Under the pieces are notes generated by a model. The model saw only the letters and a program-made list of their open reading frames with translations, had not been told where the DNA came from and searched no databases. Source: an uncultured Saprospiraceae bacterium (GTDB taxonomy: Bacteria > Bacteroidota > Bacteroidia > Chitinophagales > Saprospiraceae). From it: a stretch of DNA of 64,000 bases. Shown one piece after another: positions 46,401 through 54,884 of the stretch (the first letter of the stretch is position 1; each line of letters opens with the position of its first letter). A program made the translations under genes and the position numbers. The DNA is taken from contig CAKZVK010000036.1 of the NCBI GenBank assembly GCA_937921825.1, positions 50,059 through 114,058 of the forward strand, written 5' to 3'.

Positions 46401-49400
46401 AGCAGGTTTCTATGATGTCCAAGATAACCTAACCGGATCTTGTAATGAACCTTTAGTCAGTATAAGTGGAACTGGGACTGCAATTAGTAGTAGTGATTGG
46501 GTTAATGGACGGTGTGATGATGGATACTTTGGAATTACAACCGCTAACTCCTATAGTTTATATGGTACTGCCTATAATAAATTTTCTATAGGTACCAATG
46601 GAGGCATTGGAGTTGGTAGTACAAATATTGATCATTCTATAAGTAGTGGGAGTTTTGGTGTTACTAGTTATACATCTCCAGTCGCACCTGCGCTAGTTGT
46701 TTATAATTCTGACCTATATGCTTGTTCTACAAATACAACGGTATACTGGCAAGAGAGTGGAAATTGGCTCATAATTGAGTATAGTAATATAGGTGGCTGT
46801 TGTAGTTCAGTTTCAAACTCAACTGATGGTATTACTTTCCAGGTCAAATGGAATAGTGTCACTGACGAGATTATCTATTTGTACAGCGATACAGAAATGG
46901 AATCAAATCCATTTTACTCTAACTTTAACAGAGCTAATATAGGCCTCGATAATGCTGACGGTATAAATTTTGAAGGTTACAAATCAGATAGAACTAATGG
47001 GTCCACTATTACAGGACTTACCTGTGTGAGTTTCACTCCTATCCCAATCGGTACATTAGTAGATAACTGTACAGCTCCTGCAGACCTGATGTTTAGTATT
47101 CCTGCGACAACTTATACTTGTTCTGATCTCGGCACTTATACGGTAGAGTTAGAAGTCTCGGATAATTCTGGCAATACTTCAACTTGTACTACAAATGTCA
47201 CTGTGGAGGATAATTCAGCACCGGATATTACTTGTAAGACAGGACCAATTGATATCTACTTGGATGCCTCTGGCAGCATGAGTCCGACTGAGAATGACCT
47301 ACTAACTAGTTGGACTGACCCGTGTGGAATCCCTGCTGGCAACTTTAGTTTTTCACCTATTAGCGTCGGCTGTCTGGATATAAATGAGACTACAACAAAT
47401 GATGTGCAAGTAACTATCACAGCTACAGACGCTAATGGAAACTCTGATACAGGATCTTCCTGCTCTGTTTATGTCAATGTGATAGATAATATTGCACCAA
47501 CTTTGACATGCCAAGATATTACAAGGAGTGAAGATTATACAGTTCAGGCATCAGAATTCGCAGCAGTCTTTTCTGATGCTTGTGGAACTGATCAGGTAGC
47601 ATTTGATAATGCCTTTACTGATTTTTCCGAGTACTATGATTGTAATTCTGTAGGTACCTATACTCTTACTATCTATGCAAATGATATATATGGAGCTGTG
47701 TCCAGTTGTACTGCACAGTTGACTATAGTCAGTTCAGGAAACCTGCAAGTAAATTGTACTCAGAACTCAAGTCCTCCGAATCTATTCATTGATAGCAATT
47801 CGGGCTTAGCAAATATACCCCCACCGTTAAATAACTGGGCAAGTTGGAGTGATCAGAATTGCGCAGGCTCTACCTTGAGTACATCTTTATCTCAGACAAC
47901 TTTTGACTGTGATGACGAATATTTTTCTAATGGAAATACCTTCGCCACTGTAACTATTACAGTTACAGATAATGCTGGAAATAGTGCAACCGATCACTGC
48001 AACTTTAGAGTAAATGATGCTTCCATGCCGAGTTCTAGTAATTGTCCTACAAGTATTCCCATAGTGGATGTATCACTAGACCCTGTCACAATGACTGTAC
48101 AACTTGATGCCGACGCTATAGCTACTGAAATCGGCTTTACCATGGACGCTAATGTCTGTGATGAACATCACTTTGGTTGGGCTGGTGCGGATGCTTCAGA
48201 GAACCAAGATCAATGCGATATTTCAACCATAGGCTATTTTCCACTTTCGAATGGCTCCCTACTAGGTAGTAGTGCCGCATCAATACACTATCAAACAATG
48301 AATTGTAGTGATGATGGAGTAATCTACGGAGCTAATCTTGTCCCTGTATCTAATTATTTAGGACCTGCAAAGGGAAATGTAATCTTCCCATCTGGTAATC
48401 TAGCATGCAATTATTATGAGAACCTTTGTGCAGTTTATATAAGAGTTACTAGTGAGGTTCCAGTTGCAGAATGTAAAAATTATACAGCATATTTAGAAAA
48501 CAACGGTACAGTCACTGTTCCAGCTGCTATGATTGATAATGGCTCGACAGATGATTGCGGTAACCAGTTTTTTAGTCTTTCTAAAAACTCGTTTGACTGT
48601 AGTGAAATAGGAATGAACTTAGTCACTCTCACGGTATCTGATGGGACTGGAGCCAGTAGTTGCACAGCATATGTGACTGTAGAAGATAATGTAGATCCTA
48701 GTGCTATCTGCCAGAATGTGACAGTAGTACTAGATTCCGATGGTGAAGGGAATGTAACTGCAGCTGATTTCGATAATCTTTCCACAGATAATTGCGTAGG
48801 TCTTACCTTTAATGCAGTAGATTCCAGTGACCCTACTATTGATTATAATGATACTGATTTTACTTGCGCCAATCATGGTTTTTCGACTTCTGTAATCTTT
48901 GAGGTTACAGATGACAGTGGAAATACTGATTCTGCTACCTGTTCACTTACTGTACAAGACCAGTCACCACCTACTATAGTCTGTAAGACTAATTATTCAG
49001 TCCAATTAGAAGCTGTCAATGGACTTTACACATTAAGTGCTTCAGAATTAGATGGAGGTTCTGAGGACAATTGCGGCATAATGAGCTTTGCTAATTCAGC
49101 AACAACTTTTAGCTGCAATGATCTTGGGATCAATCAGGTTTTTGTTACAGTCACTGACAATTCTGGAATTACGAGTTCAGGGAGCTGTTCAGTAGAAGTT
49201 TTAGGTACAGATCCTATTGCAAACTGTCATCCCAATATCACCGTAGATATGGATCCGACTGGAAATGGATCTATAGCAGAAGATGAAGTAAATGATACAA
49301 GCACAGATCACTGTGACGTAATCTCAGGAGGACTAACATATGATACTGATATAACAGATTTTGGATGCTTAGACGGTGTGACTACTGTGACAATGACAGT

Positions 49401-50433
49401 CACAGATGCTGACGGTAATTCTGCTCAGTGTATGTCTGATGTAACAGTTAGAGACCTGATAGCACCTACTCCAATATGTGCTACAGGTGTCTCTGTGCAG
49501 CTAGATGCTGTGACAGGAACTTACTCTGGACTGACTGCAATGATGTTAGATGGTGGTAGCTCGGACAATTGTAGCTCTACACCATCTATTTCTCCAGTGA
49601 CATTTGACTGTAGCCACATAGGTTCTCAGTCTGTACATTTGACTGTTACTGATCCGTCTAATAATACTCAGACCACTGTGGTTCCATGTATTGTAAATGT
49701 TCTTAACCCTGCTCCAGTAGCAAACTGTCAAGACAAGACTGTCTATCTTAATTCCTCAGGACCAGTGACTATTATTGCTGCTCAAGTAGATAACAGCACG
49801 ACTCCATCCTATGATATTTGTGGTCAAAGCATTACGCTGGCATTATCAAAGTCAAGCTTTAATTGCGCTGATGCATTGAATGGGCCCGTAGCAGTAACAC
49901 TTACTGCAGTTGATCCTTCAGGTAATTCTGACCAATGTACTGCTAATGTGACAGTAGAAACAGATATCACTGCGGTATGTCAGGATATTACTGTTTTCTT
50001 GGGGACTAATGATGATGTGACTGTTTCGGCAGTCGATATAGATAATGGATCTGCAACCTCTTGTGGCGTATTGAGTCTAGGAATCAGTTCCCCTGCAACC
50101 TTCAGTTGTGCTCAAGTAGGGCAGACTATTCCTATGACTTTATTTGCCAGTGATGGTATCAGCGGAGATGATTGTGTAGCAATGGTCACTATAGAAAGTG
50201 ATCCTGATCTACCATGTCAGTGTATACCAGACTATAGAATAGCGACTGATAATCCTATTCCTAATCCAGTACTTGACGGCTATTATCCTGCAATCATAGA
50301 CATAGAATGTGATGCAGTAGTGCCAGTTAATCGTCTTGTTGAATTTAAGGCAGGTAGTAGTATTTTGTTATTGCCAGGATTTGAAGTGAATAATAACACT
50401 GTCTTTTTAGCACATATAGGACCTTGTCCTTGA
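43447..50433 (+). CDS. Giant secreted HYR/Ig-like repeat protein 2 (2328 aa)
   Basis: This exported protein (signal peptide about residues 1-45, cut near VSAQ) has about 21 HYR-like units of 70-80 residues with the pattern CxDITVxLD...DIDNGSxDNC...FDCxxxGxxxVTLTVTDxSGNxxxCxAxVTV. Two unrelated inserts interrupt the array: a lamin-tail-like domain (about residues 500-650, ISELHYDNAGTDAGEFIEVSG) and a roughly 220-residue segment (about 980-1200, NKFSIGTNGGIGVGS) that resembles carbohydrate-binding-type surface domains. The C-terminus has the coathanger-like tail (FKAGSSILLLPGFEV). It differs from giant 1 in repeat type yet sits in the same genetic context. It is a candidate adhesin or surface-layer fibre. 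Confidence 0.85.
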   Translation: MRNLYNLKISLSGNILPPKIYQFIAAACCMFFLMCLSASDVSAQVASCRDITRQVDATGPITITPSDIDDGGSGFGTFYINAIGTPSVDLTCSDHPSVTLTLIVDDGVNTPAQCTSVVTLEDNDNPTAMCISSIIAEVGDVLIPSDIDNGSSDACSPGSESFEIEGSAMYTVTCTDASSGSISVVLEVFDIDNNSSTCSTTVIVTDQVTPSPNCSDFTLNLSTGSAPFIAASLIASSVGSFTDNCSANVTESLSQNSFGCIDLGDNVVDYIVTDSHNSASCTATVTVVDDVAPTIICQTGQFTLNLDGNGDATISTTDIIASSGDNCSAVTESLDIMAFDCDHIGTNIVTATATEDVGGLSSSCTRTVVVVDVDVPVASCSPTDITVELDASGEASITAADVNSGSSDNCSVVLTANPKDFTCANVGIPVTVTLTVDDGSNAVSTCTANVVVEDIKVPDAICATAAIPVTLSGPDNTAVVSVADVDNDSGDNCGVAKLNLDFMIPYISELHYDNAGTDAGEFIEVSGLADIDLSGYALALYSETGYMYDEIFLIGTLSGGDCGSIAFPYTGLQNGPNDGIALVAPSGAVLEFISYEGTLTANSGPANGMTSTDIGVSEDAVTPIGSSLSLEDGGWAVTPSNSEGAVNSGLTCVLPFDCNTLGAQMVTLTVTDANGNTDDCTATVTVLEQTGAILAKCQDITLDLNTGTTISPADIDDGSVGDCSLVLNNVTPNSFDCSNLGANTVTLVVTDGGGANTSSCNAVVTVTNPATPQATCLTDLTVQLDATGNATITTEDIDNGSFLAWNGDLTMPAACGSVDLSLTIGSYDCTDVGKTTVMETLTATDPVTTMTATCMTLITVKDMNSPTALCKDVTVSVLNGQACVTAAMVDNGSTDECNALIMGLDKTNFNCGDMPSYTVKMTVIDGSGNEDDCTSVITLEDNTPPTANCLPDITVYVDEDDGTPNDGSRVLSAAELNNGSHDMQVAGFYDVQDNLTGSCNEPLVSISGTGTAISSSDWVNGRCDDGYFGITTANSYSLYGTAYNKFSIGTNGGIGVGSTNIDHSISSGSFGVTSYTSPVAPALVVYNSDLYACSTNTTVYWQESGNWLIIEYSNIGGCCSSVSNSTDGITFQVKWNSVTDEIIYLYSDTEMESNPFYSNFNRANIGLDNADGINFEGYKSDRTNGSTITGLTCVSFTPIPIGTLVDNCTAPADLMFSIPATTYTCSDLGTYTVELEVSDNSGNTSTCTTNVTVEDNSAPDITCKTGPIDIYLDASGSMSPTENDLLTSWTDPCGIPAGNFSFSPISVGCLDINETTTNDVQVTITATDANGNSDTGSSCSVYVNVIDNIAPTLTCQDITRSEDYTVQASEFAAVFSDACGTDQVAFDNAFTDFSEYYDCNSVGTYTLTIYANDIYGAVSSCTAQLTIVSSGNLQVNCTQNSSPPNLFIDSNSGLANIPPPLNNWASWSDQNCAGSTLSTSLSQTTFDCDDEYFSNGNTFATVTITVTDNAGNSATDHCNFRVNDASMPSSSNCPTSIPIVDVSLDPVTMTVQLDADAIATEIGFTMDANVCDEHHFGWAGADASENQDQCDISTIGYFPLSNGSLLGSSAASIHYQTMNCSDDGVIYGANLVPVSNYLGPAKGNVIFPSGNLACNYYENLCAVYIRVTSEVPVAECKNYTAYLENNGTVTVPAAMIDNGSTDDCGNQFFSLSKNSFDCSEIGMNLVTLTVSDGTGASSCTAYVTVEDNVDPSAICQNVTVVLDSDGEGNVTAADFDNLSTDNCVGLTFNAVDSSDPTIDYNDTDFTCANHGFSTSVIFEVTDDSGNTDSATCSLTVQDQSPPTIVCKTNYSVQLEAVNGLYTLSASELDGGSEDNCGIMSFANSATTFSCNDLGINQVFVTVTDNSGITSSGSCSVEVLGTDPIANCHPNITVDMDPTGNGSIAEDEVNDTSTDHCDVISGGLTYDTDITDFGCLDGVTTVTMTVTDADGNSAQCMSDVTVRDLIAPTPICATGVSVQLDAVTGTYSGLTAMMLDGGSSDNCSSTPSISPVTFDCSHIGSQSVHLTVTDPSNNTQTTVVPCIVNVLNPAPVANCQDKTVYLNSSGPVTIIAAQVDNSTTPSYDICGQSITLALSKSSFNCADALNGPVAVTLTAVDPSGNSDQCTANVTVETDITAVCQDITVFLGTNDDVTVSAVDIDNGSATSCGVLSLGISSPATFSCAQVGQTIPMTLFASDGISGDDCVAMVTIESDPDLPCQCIPDYRIATDNPIPNPVLDGYYPAIIDIECDAVVPVNRLVEFKAGSSILLLPGFEVNNNTVFLAHIGPCP

Positions 50434-50505
50434 TAGAATAAAGATTGAGTAGTTTTAAGAGTTTGATATGACTTATTAGAAGAGGTGGAAGACCTTATTC
50501 GGACC

Positions 50506-50554
50506 ATAAGTGAGAGAAGGGATTATATGGGTAATCCCTTCTCCACTTATCTTT
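50506..50554 (+). terminator. Strong terminator after giant protein gene 2
   Basis: A long hairpin: ATAAGTG pairs with CACTTAT, and GAGAAGGGATTA (50514-50525) pairs perfectly with TAATCCCTTCTC (50532-50543), with one bulged A; CTTTT follows. It lies between the giant gene and HTH-B2, as in the first module. Confidence 0.85.
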
Positions 50555-50604
50555 TAGACTTCAATCTTGTGAGCTTGATTTCTTGACACTTTAAAAAAGC
50601 AAGC

Positions 50605-50820
50605 GTGATAAGCTTAACCCCGAGAGAATTACAAGTCCTGAATTTTGTTGCTAATGAATACTCTAATTTGCAGATTGCTGAGAAACTTAATATCAGTAAA
50701 AGTTCAGTAGACAAGTATAGAAGAAACCTTCTTTGGAAGTTTAATTGTAAGAATTCAGCAGGAGTAATAAGAAAAGCTTTTGAGCTGGACATTTTGCCAT
50801 TGAACCATAATCAGAGATAA
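50605..50820 (+). CDS. Solo LuxR/GerE-type HTH protein, type B copy 2 (71 aa)
   Basis: The second type B protein (MISLTPRELQVLNFVANEYSN...KSSVDKYRRNLLWKF...AGVIRKAFELDIL) starts with GTG, the codon equivalent to the ATG of copy 1. It has five extra C-terminal residues (NHNQR). The recognition helix SSVDKYRRNLL is the same as in copy 1. It is bounded on both sides by strong terminators (50506-50554 and 50845-50877), so it is an independent transcription unit. No ACCCC core was found in the 54 bases between the upstream terminator and its start. Confidence 0.87.
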   Translation: MISLTPRELQVLNFVANEYSNLQIAEKLNISKSSVDKYRRNLLWKFNCKNSAGVIRKAFELDILPLNHNQR

Positions 50821-50844
50821 TAAAATTTAGGTGAAATTTCTTTT

Positions 50845-50877
50845 AAGGGCACTCATTATAGAATGGGAGCCCTTTTT
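50845..50877 (+). terminator. Rho-independent terminator after HTH-B2
   Basis: AAGGGC pairs with GCCCTT and the inner CTCATT with AATGGG (G-T pairs allowed) around ATAG; TTTTT follows. Confidence 0.8.
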
Positions 50878-51049
50878 CATGTAAAGGTATATGCTACTAG
50901 TGATTTGGGAGTTGTGACTGAAGCCATTAATCATTGTCTAAAGGAGGTGCTCATCCCCTGATAAAACAGACTCAGTGAGCGAATTATCAAAATTTTCCTA
51001 TCTTTTGTGATTGTAATCCACATTTTTCTATAACCAACTACAATTTAAA

Positions 51050-53056
51050 ATGGATAATAAGAACTTTAAAGAAGATGATTATCTATCCTTTAGTCACTAC
51101 GAAGGCAAGCCAGCTTCTAAGGACTTGAAAGGGTTTTCATCGTTTGAGCATGAAGGTCAATTCTATTTTACCCTCCTCGATAGTGCTGGAAAAGCATTCA
51201 TGAGAAGTGAAGGGTATTCCTCCACAAAAGCCAGAGACAATGGCATGGAGTCTGTGAATAAGAATAAGATTATGCCAGAAAGATGGTCTATCTCGGAGCA
51301 GATGAAACATTTCTTTCTTATTCTCAAAGCAGGCAATCACCAAGAAATTGCCAAGTCTAGATCATTCAAGACAAAGGCAGATGCTGAGGCGGCTTTAGCG
51401 TCGTTTATGTCAGGCAAACCAATCGGTGGTATGGCTGTAGCTGCTGCTGCTCTAGCGAGTAAAGGCAATACGTCTGGTTCAGATGTCCTAAAGGATGAGG
51501 AGAAAGAAGACGACTACCTACCATGTAAGGAGTACGAAGGGCATACTATCAATGACAAAGAGAACAATGTTGCACTTTTCAAGCATGAAAATGGGCAGTA
51601 CTACTTTGCTTTATACAATAAGGATGGCAGCGTTAAGTTGAGAAGTGAAGGTTTTGAAACTGCTAAGAATAGAGACCAAGAACTTTCTGGTGTACTAAAG
51701 TATCACAATGATGATTCTATGTATACCATGCTAGAGAAAGGAAAGTACTTTATGATGGTCCTCAAGGATAAGAGTGGCAATGAAGTAGGAAGAAGCTGTC
51801 TGAATAAAACGGCTGCAAAAACTTCGAAAACTTCGAAAACTCCAAAAGTTACAAAAGCAGCAGCAGGAGTAGCCAGTGGCCTTGCGGCAGGAAGAGTCAT
51901 AAGTGAGACTAGAAACGTCATCGGTGAGAAGCGTAATGTAATAGGAGAGACTAGAGGAGAAGGCGTAGAAAAAGGCAGAAAAGTAATCGGAGAGAAAAGG
52001 AATATCCTGAGCGAAAAGAAGAGTAAGATAAAGGAAGATGATTACCTAAAATGTGAAGCCTATAAAGGCCACAAAATAACAGATACAAAGAATAGAGTAG
52101 CCGAATTCAAAGGAAAAGATGGACAGCTCTACTTTGTCGTATATAATAAAGATGGTTCTGTAAGATTAAGGTCAGAAGGTTTTACGACCAAAGAGGGTAG
52201 AGCTGATGAGCTTAAGCATTGCATAGCTAATATGGAGAATGCTAAGAGGTATTCTACTATTAAGCGTGGCAAGTATTTTATAAATGTACTGAAAGACGGT
52301 ACAGGAAGAGAAGTGGCGAGATCTTGTATGAGCAAAGAGGTGCAAGAAGTAGTTGCTTTCGTGCCTCCACCTGTAAAGATGGCGGAAAAAGTAGTCACTA
52401 AAAAGAAAGTAGTAAAGCCAGTAGCTGCTGCAGTAGTGGAAGAAACTGCCGCTGCTAGTGGATGTTGGAAATGGTGGTGGTTACCATTATTGTTACTGAT
52501 ACCACTATTACTGTTTTTCTGGAAAGGCTGTGGTACGACACCGCCACCTCCGCCTCCACCACCACCGCCAGCACCTGTAGTGAAGACACCACCACCTCCG
52601 CCACCACCACCGGCGCCGAAATGTGCTTGTGAGGATCTGACACATCCTATATTTAAGATACCAGCTGGTCCAGCACCTAAGACTACTACCGTATTAGGAA
52701 GAGCACCAGAATATGGAAATTCTCATTCTTTAGATCCACAAGGATTCTATAATAAGCTGAATGCTAAGTATAAGAGCTCAGCAGCAGAGAGAAGATTCTT
52801 AGATGGTATTTCTAAGCAATTAGGATTTGAAGGAGGATGGAAAGAGGTGACTCCAGGTATTATATCTGCAGTCAATGTCCCTCGAGGAGTTTCTGGAAAT
52901 CTAGGAACTAAGACAACGCATAAAACAGTGTACAGAAAATTAGATCCAATAGATTCTAAAGATCTTAAAGCCTTTAGATTTGCTGGAAAGAATGCTTGTA
53001 ACCTACACTTCATGAAGACGTGTGGAAATCACTTCTTCTATCAGCAGTGTGAGTAA
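51050..53056 (+). CDS. Membrane-anchored protein with three DUF1508-type repeat units and a proline-rich linker
   Basis: The 668-aa protein has three related units (about 5-135, 155-260, 325-430), each starting KEDDYL and containing DUF1508 (YegP-like) hairpins such as YFTLLDSAGKAFMRSEGYSSTKARDNG. A basic stretch with repeated VIGEKRN or VIGETRN lies between units two and three. A single membrane helix (about 478-496, WWLPLLLLIPLLLFFW) is followed by a polyproline run (about 500-525) and a Cys-containing C-terminal domain of about 140 residues (SKQLGFEGGWKEVTPGIISAVN). With no signal peptide, the DUF1508 units are predicted cytoplasmic and the C-terminus periplasmic. Function unknown. Confidence 0.83.
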   Translation: MDNKNFKEDDYLSFSHYEGKPASKDLKGFSSFEHEGQFYFTLLDSAGKAFMRSEGYSSTKARDNGMESVNKNKIMPERWSISEQMKHFFLILKAGNHQEIAKSRSFKTKADAEAALASFMSGKPIGGMAVAAAALASKGNTSGSDVLKDEEKEDDYLPCKEYEGHTINDKENNVALFKHENGQYYFALYNKDGSVKLRSEGFETAKNRDQELSGVLKYHNDDSMYTMLEKGKYFMMVLKDKSGNEVGRSCLNKTAAKTSKTSKTPKVTKAAAGVASGLAAGRVISETRNVIGEKRNVIGETRGEGVEKGRKVIGEKRNILSEKKSKIKEDDYLKCEAYKGHKITDTKNRVAEFKGKDGQLYFVVYNKDGSVRLRSEGFTTKEGRADELKHCIANMENAKRYSTIKRGKYFINVLKDGTGREVARSCMSKEVQEVVAFVPPPVKMAEKVVTKKKVVKPVAAAVVEETAAASGCWKWWWLPLLLLIPLLLFFWKGCGTTPPPPPPPPPPAPVVKTPPPPPPPPAPKCACEDLTHPIFKIPAGPAPKTTTVLGRAPEYGNSHSLDPQGFYNKLNAKYKSSAAERRFLDGISKQLGFEGGWKEVTPGIISAVNVPRGVSGNLGTKTTHKTVYRKLDPIDSKDLKAFRFAGKNACNLHFMKTCGNHFFYQQCE

Positions 53057-53075
53057 AGTACTCTGCACACTAAAT

Positions 53076-53112
53076 AAAAAGGGCTGCAAGTTTTCTTGCA
53101 GCCCTTTTTTTT
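53076..53112. terminator. Bidirectional terminator
   Basis: AAAGGGCTGCAAG and CTTGCAGCCCTTT form a perfect 13-bp stem with a TTTT loop, followed by a T-run on the plus strand and preceded by an A-rich stretch. It serves the DUF1508 gene and may also stop transcription from the sulfotransferase genes. Confidence 0.85.
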
Positions 53113-53225
53113 ATCTTCCCTACCAGAGTTAATTCTTAGTCGTCTTTAGAATCTTCTATTACTTGTCTCTAATTTAAGTGAGAAGCTATCTTAAGCAACA
53201 GGCATTGTTTATTAATAATTATTAC

Positions 53226-54884
53226 TTACTGCTTAATCATTCGCATCGAGCTCTGACCATCTAGAGCTATAATGTATAGACCTTTATTCAGTTGAGAAAC
53301 ATCTACATAACTCATCCCTCCATTACCAGTAGTCGATAATACTCGCTGACCTGAGAGGTTAAAGATTTCTATATTGATTACTTTTCCAGAGTCCCACTTG
53401 ATCTGTACACGGTCAGTCGTAGGGTTAGGATAGATCATGGAAATACTTTGCTCTGGAGTAGAAGTGCTCACTAATCTATCACACCAATCTTCTACTGGAT
53501 CTAGTTCTATATACCCTTTAGCCTCTAGGTCCCTGCCTTCAAAAGCAGAATACTCTGGTGGATACCTGAATGCTCTAAAAGTTAAGTTGTTATTGATTTC
53601 TAGTATTTCACCCTGAGCAACTTCCATAGTTCCTCTTCTAGGGGTTATGTATTCCCATACGATCTTATTCTCAGGCGTTAATTCGAATGTATAGCCGAAT
53701 CTTCCACTGCAGATCAGCATGTTTCCATTTGGTAATAATTGTGCACTAGACAATCCAGAAGAATTAAGTGCAAAGGTATCTGGATGAGTAATGGTATTTT
53801 CAAACTCATATGGAGGCCATGAGTCTTGGAACATTTCGTAATCCACTGTGTACATGTTCCATGCAGATTCAAAGACCTCTACAGTAGAGTATCCTCCTGG
53901 CTGTCTGTTGTTAAAGCAGATAACATTCCCATAGGCAGGATGTGATCGAGGGATAAATTGGTTAGTCCAGTGCGCATCATGCTGATAGAACAGAATTTGG
54001 TCTCCTGCATCAGAACGGTCATAGGTAGCTGGATTGCCTATTCTGTAGAGTAGGTCTCCACCATTATTAGAATTGCCACCACGGTCTGTCGCAGCCTGCG
54101 CAGTAGTGGTAGAGTGATCTATCACCCATATTTCATGGAAGGTAGGGACACTAATCATGATCTGATCCAATTCAGGGTTGTAATCCATGGCATTGGTATG
54201 CATCCAGTCAGAAGCACCTTCACTCGTATCCCAATTAACATCTACTTTTTCTGGATGCTCGCTGACGATACCATAGTTAGCTTTTGTGCTATCTATATCT
54301 TGTACTAGGTGATCCCATACATGCCATTCCCATACAATCTCATCTGTCTCTGGATTTACCTCTTGAATGAAGTCTGGCCATAGGATTATTTGATTGAGGA
54401 GAGCACTATCTCTGCCGGCTGCTATAGCTTCTGCATTTGTCTTTCTCTCCCATGCCAGCATGAGGACATTGCCATTAGGCATAATACGGAAGTCATGGTG
54501 AAGACGTGCTTCGGGGCTATTCATTTCATAAGACCACAATAGTTCATTGTCCCAACTACGTAATTCTATAATAGCTCCGCCACCACCAGCCCAGATAGAA
54601 TCTCCTGCTATAGATGCATTTCTTTTCGTTTTTGCTAGGCGACCATCATCTAAGAGGTAGGCCGTATTACCTGGCCTGAAATCCGCTTCGTCTTCCCATT
54701 CATGGACTATTTCACCACAGTTGTTCAGTAGAAAAACGGAAGATTGATTATGAGGGTAGATTAAAGTGTAGCCTTGGTAAGATTGTGAGATGTCATAATT
54801 AAGCAATCCTAAAGTCACATCTTGTGCACTTAAACTTTGGCTGACTAAAAAACTAAAAAATATGATTAGATAATTTTTAATCAT
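53226..54884 (-). CDS. Arylsulfotransferase (ASST)-like secreted protein with T9SS tail
   Basis: This 552-aa protein has a signal peptide (residues 1-20), an ASST-type beta-propeller and a type A T9SS tail (about 470-552, IYPNPTTDRVQIKW ... LNKGLYIIALDGQSS). Motifs known from the arylsulfate sulfotransferase family are kept: ARLHHDFRIMPNGN with the His129-His130-Asp131 motif, and QHDAHW near residue 300. It might transfer sulfate between phenolic compounds, but the real substrate is unknown. Its start codon overlaps the stop of the upstream paralog (ATGA), so the two are translationally coupled. Confidence 0.87.
   Translation of the reverse strand: MIKNYLIIFFSFLVSQSLSAQDVTLGLLNYDISQSYQGYTLIYPHNQSSVFLLNNCGEIVHEWEDEADFRPGNTAYLLDDGRLAKTKRNASIAGDSIWAGGGGAIIELRSWDNELLWSYEMNSPEARLHHDFRIMPNGNVLMLAWERKTNAEAIAAGRDSALLNQIILWPDFIQEVNPETDEIVWEWHVWDHLVQDIDSTKANYGIVSEHPEKVDVNWDTSEGASDWMHTNAMDYNPELDQIMISVPTFHEIWVIDHSTTTAQAATDRGGNSNNGGDLLYRIGNPATYDRSDAGDQILFYQHDAHWTNQFIPRSHPAYGNVICFNNRQPGGYSTVEVFESAWNMYTVDYEMFQDSWPPYEFENTITHPDTFALNSSGLSSAQLLPNGNMLICSGRFGYTFELTPENKIVWEYITPRRGTMEVAQGEILEINNNLTFRAFRYPPEYSAFEGRDLEAKGYIELDPVEDWCDRLVSTSTPEQSISMIYPNPTTDRVQIKWDSGKVINIEIFNLSGQRVLSTTGNGGMSYVDVSQLNKGLYIIALDGQSSMRMIKQ

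Noticed and set aside
43447..50433. Regular repeats considered as a CRISPR array or tandem mobile DNA
   Set aside because: The repeats are about 70-80 codons, vary at the nucleotide level, and keep one reading frame. They are protein domains.
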